This document shows, piece by piece, positions 34,152 to 41,051 of a stretch of 43,249 nucleotides of DNA. Position 1 is the stretch's first letter. Each line of letters opens with the position of its first letter. Below the pieces are notes generated by a model, which did no database searches, was not told where the DNA came from, and saw only the letters and a program-made list of their open reading frames with translations. Source of the stretch: Algicola sp. (GTDB lineage Bacteria; Bacteroidota; Bacteroidia; Flavobacteriales; Flavobacteriaceae); assembly GCA_018222915.1 (NCBI GenBank), contig JAAEZI010000025.1:1-43249 (forward strand), given 5' to 3'. Position numbers and translations under genes: made by a program.

Positions 34152-34163
34152 AAAAAGTTTCCT
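34134..34163. promoter_or_regulatory. Operator palindrome, probable TetR-family binding site
   Basis: AGGAAACTTT (34134-34143) and AAAGTTTCCT (34154-34163) are perfect 10-bp inverted repeats separated by 10 nt. They cover the -33 element and spacer of the tetR promoter, so bound protein would block RNA polymerase. The adjacent tetR product is the obvious ligand. The site is about 70-100 nt from the divergent polyprenyl synthase gene, probably too far to control it. Confidence 0.7.
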
Positions 34164-34222
34164 TAGTTTTAACAATTATTTAATATTGGAAGATGAGGTG
34201 CGGTAGATTTCTGCATTTACAT

Positions 34223-34230
34223 TATTTTTG
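34223..34230 (+). promoter_or_regulatory. -7 element next to the polyprenyl synthase start
   Basis: TATTTTTG ends 4 nt before the ATG at 34235. If this is the promoter, the longer start at 34193 cannot be used, and the mRNA would be leaderless or nearly so. Confidence 0.5.
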
Positions 34231-34234
34231 CATC

Positions 34235-35209
34235 ATGCAAAATTTTCAATCCTATCATGATGCTTTTGTAAAGCATTTGGAATCTTATATCGTTCCAAAA
34301 GAACCGAAGTCACTCTACGAGCCCATCCATTATATTCTAGAATTAGGAGGTAAACGATTAAGACCTATTCTAACTTTAATGACTGCCGAAATCTTTGGAG
34401 GATCGTGTTCAAATGCCTTGGATGCAGCGTTGAGCGTTGAGGTATTTCATAACTTTTCATTGGTACACGATGACATTATGGATGATGCGCCAATTCGTAG
34501 AGGAAAGGATACAGTTCATGAAAAATGGGATATCAATACGGGTATTTTATCTGGCGATGCCATGTTAATCATGGCTTACCAATTATTTGAAAATTATGAG
34601 TCTGTCATTTTTCAGGATTTAGCAAAGTTATTCAGTAAAACAGCCTTAGAAGTTTGTGAGGGTCAGCAATACGACGTAGATTTTGAAACTCGAGATGATG
34701 TGACCATTCCAGAATATTTGAAAATGATCGAATATAAAACTGCGGTTTTAGTTGGTGCTGCCATGAAAATGGGAGCCATTGTTGCAAAGGCATCCAATAC
34801 CTGTCAGACATCTATTTATGATTTTGGTCGTTATCTAGGCATTGCCTTTCAATTACAAGATGATTATCTAGATGCCTTTGGAGATTCAGTAACATTCGGA
34901 AAACAAATTGGAGGTGACATCATTGAGAATAAAAAAACATTTTTATACCTCAAGGCTTTAGAATTTTCTGAGCCAGAAGAAAAGACCCAATTGAGACATT
35001 TATATGGTATTAACCCATCAGATCCTACGGATAAGATTCATACGGTTAAACAATTATTTGTGTCGAGTGGTGCTGCAGATGCCACCAAGAAAGAAATTGA
35101 GCACTACACGAATAAAGCGTTTTCAGTTTTAGAGTCGCTTGATATTTCTGAAGCCCATAAAAACGATCTGAAGACTTTTGGTAAAGATTTAATGAATAGA
35201 AGTGTTTAA
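34235..35209 (+). CDS. Polyprenyl diphosphate synthase (short-chain type)
   Basis: It joins isopentenyl diphosphate to allylic diphosphates. The 324-residue protein has the first Asp-rich motif in SLVHDDIMDDAPIRRG, GGKRLRPILTL upstream of it, and the second motif in QLQDDYLDAFGD. An aromatic residue (Phe) five positions before the first motif is the pattern seen in synthases that stop at C15-C20, so an FPP or GGPP product is more likely than long quinone side chains; this is inference. An in-frame upstream ATG at 34193 adds 14 residues (MRCGRFLHLHYFCI) that do not resemble the family, and the -7 element lies inside that extension, so I chose 34235. The stop codon overlaps the next start by one base. 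Confidence 0.93.
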   Translation: MQNFQSYHDAFVKHLESYIVPKEPKSLYEPIHYILELGGKRLRPILTLMTAEIFGGSCSNALDAALSVEVFHNFSLVHDDIMDDAPIRRGKDTVHEKWDINTGILSGDAMLIMAYQLFENYESVIFQDLAKLFSKTALEVCEGQQYDVDFETRDDVTIPEYLKMIEYKTAVLVGAAMKMGAIVAKASNTCQTSIYDFGRYLGIAFQLQDDYLDAFGDSVTFGKQIGGDIIENKKTFLYLKALEFSEPEEKTQLRHLYGINPSDPTDKIHTVKQLFVSSGAADATKKEIEHYTNKAFSVLESLDISEAHKNDLKTFGKDLMNRSV

Positions 35210-35562
35210 TGCAATTGCCTGCAACTTTTAAGGACCTTATTACAGAGGCAGAGGAACTAAACTTGTATGGTAAACTGGTGCAACAGTTGAACAAGGATTT
35301 TTTATTGGCTAATATCGATCTCGATTTTGAGGAGGCAATCTTGCCGTTGCGTTTAAAACAGGAACTTCATGATGTCATCTTTCATCTCATACAAGAAAAA
35401 TTCGCAGAATATCTTAATTTGCTTTACATCATAGATGTTTCAGAAGCTAAAGTAAAACAGCTCGATGGTAGTGATACACTGAAGTTGTCAGAGCAAGTGA
35501 CTTTTCTGATATTACTGAGAGAATGGCAAAAAGTATGGTTTAAAAACCATTACAAACATTGA
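35209..35562 (+). CDS. Conserved hypothetical protein, coupled to polyprenyl synthase
   Basis: A 117-residue soluble, mostly helical protein (TFKDLITEAEELNLYGKLVQQLNKDF; LKQELHDVIFHLIQEKFAEYLNLLYIIDVSEAKVKQL). No signal peptide or membrane segment and no family I can name. Its ATG shares a base with the stop of the upstream gene (TAATG), so the two are translationally coupled. It converges with the 35572 gene, with only 9 nt between stops. Context suggests a housekeeping role in isoprenoid or envelope metabolism, but this is weak. Confidence 0.75.
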   Translation: MQLPATFKDLITEAEELNLYGKLVQQLNKDFLLANIDLDFEEAILPLRLKQELHDVIFHLIQEKFAEYLNLLYIIDVSEAKVKQLDGSDTLKLSEQVTFLILLREWQKVWFKNHYKH

Positions 35563-35571
35563 ATACATTGC

Positions 35572-36105
35572 TTAGAAAAACACTCTCACAAAAGGCATCC
35601 ACGGATCTGCATAGACACTTTTATTTCTATTGTAGAGTAAATCGTATCGCATGCCAAAAATCACATTGTTAGCGCGATAGCCCAATCCAACAAACAGCGC
35701 TGGAACCCAGTACCTGTCGTTTTCAAATTGGCTGTCATCAAAGCTCGTATTCACATGGAGTTCCTCAAATTCACCAGAAACTTGTAATTCGGGAATGGGA
35801 TTATAGAGGCCAATGACACTGGCTCCAAAAATCGTCGATTTATAAAATCCTTTTTGTTTATTGTATGTCCCATTAAGACCTAGTCCTAGAGCAAATCTAG
35901 GATTAAATTCGTAAACAGCATTAGGTGCTAAAGTCCCACTAAAAAAACCATCTCCAAAACTTAATCCTACACCACCACCAAATCTCACATGCTTCCAAAA
36001 TTGATTTTCATTGACGTCATCCTGAGAATGGGATTGATATGACAAACTCACAATCAAGGCCGTTATAATTGCTGTTTTAATTTTTAAGTGACCAGAAATT
36101 TTCAT
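35572..36105 (-). CDS. Small outer-membrane beta-barrel protein
   Basis: A 177-residue protein with an N-terminal signal peptide (about 1-28, ending SHSQ) and a body of alternating amphipathic strands (VRFGGGVGLSFGDGFFSGTLAPNAVYEF, ALGLGLNGTYNKQKGFYKS, VPALFVGLGYRANNVIFGMRYDLLYN) ending in aromatic FVRVFF, as expected of an 8-strand outer-membrane barrel. Homologues next to sucA in Flavobacteriaceae are sometimes labelled alpha-ketoglutarate decarboxylase; nothing in this sequence supports an enzyme. It is divergent from sucA with a 115-bp gap. Confidence 0.75.
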   Translation of the reverse strand: MKISGHLKIKTAIITALIVSLSYQSHSQDDVNENQFWKHVRFGGGVGLSFGDGFFSGTLAPNAVYEFNPRFALGLGLNGTYNKQKGFYKSTIFGASVIGLYNPIPELQVSGEFEELHVNTSFDDSQFENDRYWVPALFVGLGYRANNVIFGMRYDLLYNRNKSVYADPWMPFVRVFF

Positions 36106-36173
36106 AATCCAAAAATTGCGTTAATTATGGTTGATAAATATACCAAAAAGGTATCTATTTTTAGTAAATGTTG

Positions 36174-36181
36174 TATTTTTG
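36174..36181 (+). promoter_or_regulatory. Candidate -7 element of sucA
   Basis: TATTTTTG ends 39 nt before the sucA ATG. No TTG at standard -33 spacing is seen, so confidence is limited. Confidence 0.35.
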
Positions 36182-36220
36182 ACTAAATTTTGTTGAAGCG
36201 AAAACGACTTACACCATATA

Positions 36221-38977
36221 ATGGATAAATATTCCTTTTTAAACGCAGCACATACAGCATACTTTGCTGATTTATACGACCTATACCTGAAAAATCCTGA
36301 TTCTGTAGAACCTAGTTGGAGAGCCTTTTTTCAAGGTTACGATTTTGGAAGCGAAAGCTTTGGTACGGATGGCGAAGTTGTTGAAGGTGTTTCCACTCAA
36401 ATCCCTGAGCACGTCCAAAAAGAATTTCAAGTAGTGAAACTTATCGATGGTTATCGAAGCCGTGGACATTTATTTACTAGAACTAATCCGGTTCGTGAGA
36501 GACGTAAGTATGCACCAACCTTAGACATTGAGAATTTCGGTTTGGCTCAAGACGATATGGATACCATGTTTTCTGCTGGTGAAATCTTGGGTATAGGAAG
36601 AGCCTCTCTAAAAAATATCATCAGCCACCTCGAACGCATTTATTGCGATTCGATTGGCGTTGAATACATGTATATCAGAAAACCCGAGGAGATTCAATGG
36701 ATTCAAAATAAATTGAATGTCAACGACAATCAACCGCAATTTTCTGCAGATGAAAAAAAACACATACTAAGAAAATTAAATGAAGCGGTCTCTTTTGAAA
36801 GCTTTTTACACACGAAATATGTAGGGCAAAAGCGATTCTCTTTGGAAGGTAATGAATCTCTGATTCCAGCTTTAGATTCTTTAATTGAAAATGCGTCTGA
36901 GCATGGCGTTAAAGAATTTGTGATGGGAATGGCACACCGTGGGCGTTTGAGTACATTAACTAATATTTTTGGAAAATCAGCCAAAGATATTTTTAGTGAA
37001 TTTGATGGTAAAGATTACGAGCAAGAAGTATTTGATGGAGATGTGAAGTACCATTTGGGTTGGACGAGTAATCGTGTAACGGATCGTGGTAAAAAAATCA
37101 ACCTCAATATTGCGCCTAACCCGTCTCACTTAGAAACTGTTGGTGCGGTAGTTGAAGGAATCGCAAGAGCGAAACAAGATGATAAATACCGTGATAATCC
37201 ATCACAAGTATTGCCAATTATAGTGCATGGTGATGCTGCTATTTCTGGACAAGGACTCGTATACGAATTAGTCCAAATGGCACAATTAGACGGTTACAAA
37301 ACTAATGGAACTATCCATATTGTTGTAAATAATCAAATTGGATTTACGACTAATTATTTAGACGGAAGGTCTAGTACTTATTGTACAGACGTAGGAAAAG
37401 TGACCTTATCGCCAGTACTTCATGTTAATGCAGATGACGCTGAAGCAGTGGTTCATGCAATGCTGTTTGCACTTCATTTTAGAATGAAATTCAAGCGCGA
37501 CGTCTTTATTGATTTGTTGGGTTACCGAAAGTATGGTCATAATGAAGGCGATGAACCTCGATTTACGCAGCCAAAATTGTATAAAGCTATTTCAAAGCAC
37601 AAAAACCCGAGAGACATCTACGCTGAAAAACTTAAGAAGGAAGGTGTCATTGATGCGGATTATGTGGCTCAATTGGAAAAGGATTATAAAGATAAACTCG
37701 AAGAGAATTTAGAAGATTCTAGAAAAATAGATAAAACGGTCATTACGCCTTTTATGCAAGATGAGTGGGTTGATTTCCATACAGTGATTGAAGATAAAAT
37801 GATTCAGGATATTGATACGACTTATCCTAAGGATGGTTTGGCAAAAATCACGAAGGTTATCTCCAACTTACCTGAAAATAAGAAATTTATTCGCAAAATT
37901 GAGCGTTTAGTGCAGTCACGTCAAACCATGTTTGATGAGAATGAATTGGACTGGGCAATGGCGGAGCATTTAGCTTATGGAACTTTGTTAGAAGAAGGAT
38001 ACGACGTGCGAATTTCCGGTCAGGATGTGGAACGTGGAACGTTCTCGCATCGACATGCCGTTGTGAAAGTAGAGGATAGCGAGGAAGAAATTTTATTGTT
38101 GAATCAAATTAGTGATGAGCAAGGCACTTTCTATATATATAACTCATTATTATCCGAGTATGGCGTTGTAGGTTTTGATTATGGTTATGCCATGGCAAGT
38201 CCAAAAACGCTGACCATTTGGGAAGCGCAGTTTGGTGATTTCAGCAATGGTGCGCAAATTATGATTGATCAATATATTTCTGCAGCTGAAGATAAGTGGA
38301 AACTTCAAAATGGTTTAGTAATGTTGTTGCCGCATGGTTATGAAGGTCAAGGTGCTGAGCATTCTTCAGCAAGAATGGAACGCTATTTACAATTGTGTGC
38401 AAAGGACAATATGTTTGTTGCCGATTGTACAACGCCTGCCAACATGTTTCACTTGTTACGTAAGCAGATGAAGGCCGAATTTAGAAAACCGCTTATTGTG
38501 TTTACCCCTAAGAGTTTATTGAGGGATAAACGTGTGGTTTCAACGGTGGATGAATTTGCCAATGGTAGCTTTAAGATGTTGATTGATGATGATTCTGTAA
38601 AGAAGGAAAAGGTGAAAACCTTGGTCTTTGTTACTGGGAAATTTTATTATGACTTGCATGAAGAACGCGGACAATTGGAGCGAGAGGACGTAGCTTTAGT
38701 CAGAATTGAACAACTATTCCCGCTACCAGAAAAACAGATTAAAGATATCCTAAAAAAATACAGTAACGCCGAGGATGTGGTTTGGGCGCAAGAAGAACCG
38801 AGAAATATGGGTGCTTACAGTCATATGTTAATGCATTTGGATGAAGCTAAAACATTTCGAGCTGCAACACGTAGACCTTATGGCGCGCCAGCAGCAGGAA
38901 GTAGTGTGCGTTCAAAGAAACGTCATCAAGAAGTGATTGATTATGTTTTTGATAAGTCAAAAAACAACCAACGCTAA
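36221..38977 (+). CDS. sucA: 2-oxoglutarate dehydrogenase E1 component
   Basis: The thiamine-diphosphate subunit of the TCA-cycle complex decarboxylates 2-oxoglutarate and passes the succinyl group to E2. The 918-residue length is typical. N-terminal E2-binding segment: SFLNAAHTAYFADLYDLYLKNPDSVEPSWRAFFQGY. Catalytic landmarks: GMAHRGRLSTLTNIFGK, IAPNPSHLETVGAVVEG, VHGDAAISGQGLVYE, IHIVVNNQIGFTTN (ThDP-binding), GHNEGDEPRFTQP, and C-terminal HGYEGQGAEHSSARMERYLQ. It is followed after 72 bp by the E2 gene, as expected for an operon; E3 is not in the window. Confidence 0.97.
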   Translation: MDKYSFLNAAHTAYFADLYDLYLKNPDSVEPSWRAFFQGYDFGSESFGTDGEVVEGVSTQIPEHVQKEFQVVKLIDGYRSRGHLFTRTNPVRERRKYAPTLDIENFGLAQDDMDTMFSAGEILGIGRASLKNIISHLERIYCDSIGVEYMYIRKPEEIQWIQNKLNVNDNQPQFSADEKKHILRKLNEAVSFESFLHTKYVGQKRFSLEGNESLIPALDSLIENASEHGVKEFVMGMAHRGRLSTLTNIFGKSAKDIFSEFDGKDYEQEVFDGDVKYHLGWTSNRVTDRGKKINLNIAPNPSHLETVGAVVEGIARAKQDDKYRDNPSQVLPIIVHGDAAISGQGLVYELVQMAQLDGYKTNGTIHIVVNNQIGFTTNYLDGRSSTYCTDVGKVTLSPVLHVNADDAEAVVHAMLFALHFRMKFKRDVFIDLLGYRKYGHNEGDEPRFTQPKLYKAISKHKNPRDIYAEKLKKEGVIDADYVAQLEKDYKDKLEENLEDSRKIDKTVITPFMQDEWVDFHTVIEDKMIQDIDTTYPKDGLAKITKVISNLPENKKFIRKIERLVQSRQTMFDENELDWAMAEHLAYGTLLEEGYDVRISGQDVERGTFSHRHAVVKVEDSEEEILLLNQISDEQGTFYIYNSLLSEYGVVGFDYGYAMASPKTLTIWEAQFGDFSNGAQIMIDQYISAAEDKWKLQNGLVMLLPHGYEGQGAEHSSARMERYLQLCAKDNMFVADCTTPANMFHLLRKQMKAEFRKPLIVFTPKSLLRDKRVVSTVDEFANGSFKMLIDDDSVKKEKVKTLVFVTGKFYYDLHEERGQLEREDVALVRIEQLFPLPEKQIKDILKKYSNAEDVVWAQEEPRNMGAYSHMLMHLDEAKTFRAATRRPYGAPAAGSSVRSKKRHQEVIDYVFDKSKNNQR

Positions 38978-39048
38978 TTAAAAGCCTTCATTGTAAGGTA
39001 GAATAATAACATAAATTGAGATAACACTTAAAATAAAATTATAACACG

Positions 39049-40323
39049 ATGATTTTAGAAATGAAAGTCCCTTCACCAGGAGAGTCAATCACCGAAGTTG
39101 AAATTGCAGAATGGTTAGTGCAAGATGGCGATTATGTAGAGAAAGATCAAGCCATAGCTGAAGTTGATAGTGACAAGGCCACACTAGAATTACCAGCGGA
39201 AGCCAGCGGTACTATTACGCTTAAAGCGGAAGAAGGTGATGCTGTGGAAGTTGGCGCTATCGTATGTTTAATTGATACAGCAGCAGAGAAACCTAGTGGC
39301 GAAGCAGCCAAAGATGTTTCAGATACTTACGATAAAGGAGATGAAGGTGGTGATAACAATGCTGAAGAAGATTTAGCTGAAGACCAAAAGGCAACACCAA
39401 ATTCAGATGATCATAAAAAGGCACCTAATCCTGCTCAAGAGACGTATGCATCTGGTGTAGCGAGTCCAGCGGCTAAGAAAGTATTGGCTGAAAAAGGGAT
39501 GGACCCATCTACGGTTACTGGTACAGGAAAGGATGGACGCATCACAAAAGATGATGCTGTAAATGCGGTGCCTTCTATGGGAACACCTTCTGGTGGCAAT
39601 CGTGGTTCTTCGAGAAGTAAAATGTCCATGCTACGACGCAAGGTGGCAGAACGTTTGGTAGAAGCAAAGAACACAACAGCGATGTTGACGACTTTCAACG
39701 AAGTAGACATGTCACCAATTTTCGAATTGAGAAAGCAATACAAAGAAGACTTTAAAGCAAAGCATGGTGTGAGTCTCGGTTTTATGAGTTTCTTTACCTT
39801 GGCTGTAGTCCGTGCCTTAAAATTGTATCCTGCTGTTAACTCGATGATTGATGGTAAAGAGATGATTTCTTATGATTTTTGTGATATCAGTATCGCGGTT
39901 TCAGGGCCAAAAGGATTGATGGTACCGGTAATTAGAAATGCCGAAAATTTAAGTTTTAGAGGTGTTGAGTCGGAAGTGAAACGTTTAGCATTACGTGCGA
40001 GAGATGGGAAAATTACAGTAGATGAAATGACGGGAGGTACGTTTACTATATCTAATGGTGGTGTTTTCGGAAGTATGTTGTCTACTCCTATTATTAATCC
40101 TCCACAAAGTGGGATTTTGGGAATGCACAATATTGTGGAGCGTCCAGTTGCCATTGATGGTCATGTAGAAATTAGACCAATTATGTATGTGGCATTATCT
40201 TATGATCATAGAATTATTGATGGTAAAGAATCTGTAGGGTTTCTTGTTGCGGTGAAAGAAGCTTTAGAAAATCCAACGGAATTACTTATGGATAACGATG
40301 TGAAAAGAGCCTTGGAAATGTAA
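39049..40323 (+). CDS. sucB: 2-oxoglutarate dehydrogenase E2, dihydrolipoyl succinyltransferase
   Basis: E2 accepts the succinyl group on a lipoyl arm and transfers it to CoA. The 424-residue protein has one lipoyl domain (about 1-77) with the lipoylated Lys43 in [10 protein letters not shown], an acidic linker (about 85-130), an E1/E3-binding domain ([33 protein letters not shown]), a second linker, and the acyltransferase core ending [18 protein letters not shown] with the catalytic His and Asp. One lipoyl domain and the HRIIDGKE form fit the succinyltransferase, not the acetyltransferase. It follows sucA by 72 bp and ends in a strong terminator. Confidence 0.96.
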   Translation: MILEMKVPSPGESITEVEIAEWLVQDGDYVEKDQAIAEVDSDKATLELPAEASGTITLKAEEGDAVEVGAIVCLIDTAAEKPSGEAAKDVSDTYDKGDEGGDNNAEEDLAEDQKATPNSDDHKKAPNPAQETYASGVASPAAKKVLAEKGMDPSTVTGTGKDGRITKDDAVNAVPSMGTPSGGNRGSSRSKMSMLRRKVAERLVEAKNTTAMLTTFNEVDMSPIFELRKQYKEDFKAKHGVSLGFMSFFTLAVVRALKLYPAVNSMIDGKEMISYDFCDISIAVSGPKGLMVPVIRNAENLSFRGVESEVKRLALRARDGKITVDEMTGGTFTISNGGVFGSMLSTPIINPPQSGILGMHNIVERPVAIDGHVEIRPIMYVALSYDHRIIDGKESVGFLVAVKEALENPTELLMDNDVKRALEM

Positions 40324-40344
40324 TCAAGATCTCTAGTTAGAAAT

Positions 40345-40384
40345 AAAAAAAAAAGCGCAATTCCAGTAATGGGTTGCGCTTTTT
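40345..40384. terminator. Bidirectional terminator after sucB
   Basis: AAAAGCGCAA (40351-40360) pairs with TTGCGCTTTT (40374-40383), with a short inner CCA/TGG pairing. About ten A precede it, giving a long T-run on the minus strand. The minus-strand strength supports a leftward transcript arriving from the 40413-40523 gene. Confidence 0.88.
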
Positions 40385-40412
40385 CTCCCTAATAAAAATA
40401 ACTAACTAATAA

Positions 40413-40523
40413 CTAAAAAAAATTTACAAGAATATTTATTGATATAATTAAAATGGCACTAAAAATTAAGCCAACTATAAATAGCTTATTGGTTAGACTC
40501 TGTTTGTTTTTCATCGTTTCCAT
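40413..40523 (-). CDS. Small single-pass membrane peptide (36 or 33 residues)
   Basis: The frame reads METMKNKQSLTNKLFIVGL, then IFSAILIISINILVNFF. A basic N-terminus precedes one hydrophobic helix, typical of a small inner-membrane protein oriented N-in. A second ATG three codons in (MKNKQ) is an equally good start. No family recognised. It lies between the third operator-promoter unit (about 120-140 nt upstream) and a terminator that is strong on its strand, which supports transcription. The overlapping plus-strand frame 40453-40539 is also hydrophobic but has no promoter and is probably a mirror image. Confidence 0.5.
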   Translation of the reverse strand: METMKNKQSLTNKLFIVGLIFSAILIISINILVNFF

Positions 40524-40554
40524 TTTATTTGTGTTTTAAAGATTCAATTTCGTT

Positions 40555-40653
40555 TTTAATAAAGCTCTGGGATTATGAAGATACCCAGAGCCTTATATAC
40601 CCTAATTAATTAATAGAGTTACCATAAAAAAATCCCTCTATTTCTAATAACTC
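40555..40653 (-). ncRNA. Candidate RNA 1 of the response-regulator array
   Basis: Leftward transcription from the promoter at 40659-40707 should start near 40653. The RNA begins AGTTATTAGAA and contains AGAGTTA/TAACTCT pairing, then a hairpin GCTCTGGG/CCCAGAGC (40564-40591) with a poor T-run. It may stop there at about 98 nt or continue into the small membrane peptide gene at 40523. A 21-codon frame (ATG at 40671) begins upstream of the predicted start and so would not be translated from this RNA. Confidence 0.35.
40564..40591 (-). terminator. Hairpin between RNA 1 and the small membrane peptide
   Basis: GCTCTGGG and CCCAGAGC form a perfect 8-bp stem with a 12-nt loop. The following minus-strand sequence, TTTATTAAAAA, is a weak T-run, so termination may be partial. 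Confidence 0.5.
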
Positions 40654-40658
40654 TGATG

Positions 40659-40707
40659 TAAAATTCGCCATAATACCTATATCAAACAATACGTAGTTCT
40701 ACGTATT
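40659..40707 (-). promoter_or_regulatory. Operator-promoter unit 1 (leftward)
   Basis: Palindrome AATACGTAG-TT-CTACGTATT at 40688-40707 has perfect 9-bp arms. Read leftwards its end supplies TTG (40689-40687), followed by a 20-nt spacer and GAATTTTA (40666-40659). The 7-2-7 core TACGTAG-TT-CTACGTA has the geometry of NarL-family sites, and the adjacent gene encodes a NarL/FixJ-type regulator. Confidence 0.6.
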
Positions 40708-40765
40708 TTTAAGATTTAAATGTTAAAGTTTCCAATATTGAAGACTTATGATGACATTCTGGTAT

Positions 40766-40801
40766 AAAAAAAGCTCTAAACGTTTTAAGGCTTAGAGCTT
40801 T
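40766..40801 (-). terminator. Terminator of RNA 2
   Basis: AAAGCTCTAA (40770-40779) and TTAGAGCTTT (40792-40801) form a perfect 10-bp stem. On the minus strand it is followed by a run of T (complement of the A-run 40766-40772). The orientation supports leftward transcription. Confidence 0.8.
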
Positions 40802-40837
40802 AATCCTTTTTTTTCAAAAAGGAAATTGATTAATAGC
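40766..40837 (-). ncRNA. Candidate small RNA 2 of the response-regulator array
   Basis: From the promoter at 40842-40890 an RNA of about 72 nt should start near 40837 with GCTATTAATC. It contains a CCTTTTT/AAAAAGG hairpin and ends in a canonical terminator. No ATG-initiated frame fits in it, so a regulatory RNA is the simplest reading. The single-stranded 5' end resembles those of RNA 1 and RNA 3. Confidence 0.5.
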
Positions 40838-40841
40838 GATA

Positions 40842-40890
40842 CAAACTTCGGTATATTTAGCGTATCAAACAATACGTAGTTCTACGTATT
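40842..40890 (-). promoter_or_regulatory. Operator-promoter unit 2 (leftward)
   Basis: Palindrome AATACGTAG-TT-CTACGTATT at 40871-40890, TTG (40872-40870) at its left end, a 20-nt spacer and GAAGTTTG (40849-40842). The 31 bp around the palindrome (40863-40893) are identical to those at 40680-40710. Spacing and element type are the same as in units 1 and 3. Confidence 0.65.
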
Positions 40891-40926
40891 TTTTGCTTTT
40901 TTGAGTATTTCTTTGTCCTAAAAACC

Positions 40927-40962
40927 AAAAAAAACTCTGAATCAAATAATGATCCAGAGTTT
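40927..40962 (-). terminator. Terminator of response regulator gene / RNA 3
   Basis: AAACTCTG (40932-40939) and CAGAGTTT (40955-40962), with inner ATC/GAT pairing, form a strong stem followed on the minus strand by eight T. It would end both the response regulator mRNA and the short RNA 3. Confidence 0.85.
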
Positions 40963-40997
40963 CGAGTAATTAAATCCTCCCTATAAGGACTAATAGC
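40927..40997 (-). ncRNA. Candidate small RNA 3 of the response-regulator array
   Basis: From the promoter at 41003-41051 an RNA of about 70 nt should start near 40997 with GCTATTAGTC and run to the terminator at 40962-40927. There is no ATG-initiated frame. The region from the -7 element through this 5' end aligns well with unit 2, while the 3' halves differ, so the units share promoter and 5' end only. Confidence 0.45.
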
Positions 40998-41002
40998 TAA
41001 TA

Positions 41003-41051
41003 CAAATATCAGTATTAAAACCTATAGGAACAATACGTAGTTCTACGTATA
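41003..41051 (-). promoter_or_regulatory. Operator-promoter unit 3, overlapping the response regulator stop codon
   Basis: Palindrome at 41032-41051 (one mismatch in the outermost base), TTG (41033-41031), a 20-nt spacer and GATATTTG (41010-41003). The response regulator stop codon (41043-41045) lies inside the palindrome. Confidence 0.6.

Noticed and set aside
35046-35294. Minus-strand frame overlapping the polyprenyl synthase and following gene
   Set aside because: It spans two well-supported genes in antisense and has cysteine- and serine-rich composition typical of a shadow frame. The same reasoning removes the other antisense frames lying inside nrdA, the PiT gene, the RND gene, sucA and sucB.
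40453-40539. Plus-strand 28-codon hydrophobic frame (MALKIKPTINSLLVRL...)
   Set aside because: It overlaps the minus-strand peptide gene at 40413-40523 in antisense. It has no promoter on its strand, whereas the minus strand has a promoter unit and a terminator. Hydrophobicity on both strands is expected from the AT-rich sequence.
40606-40671. Minus-strand 21-codon frame starting in unit 1 (MANFTSELLEIEGFFYGNSIN)
   Set aside because: Its ATG lies upstream of the predicted -7 element and start site of the unit 1 promoter, so it would not be on that transcript. Units 2 and 3 have no equivalent frame.
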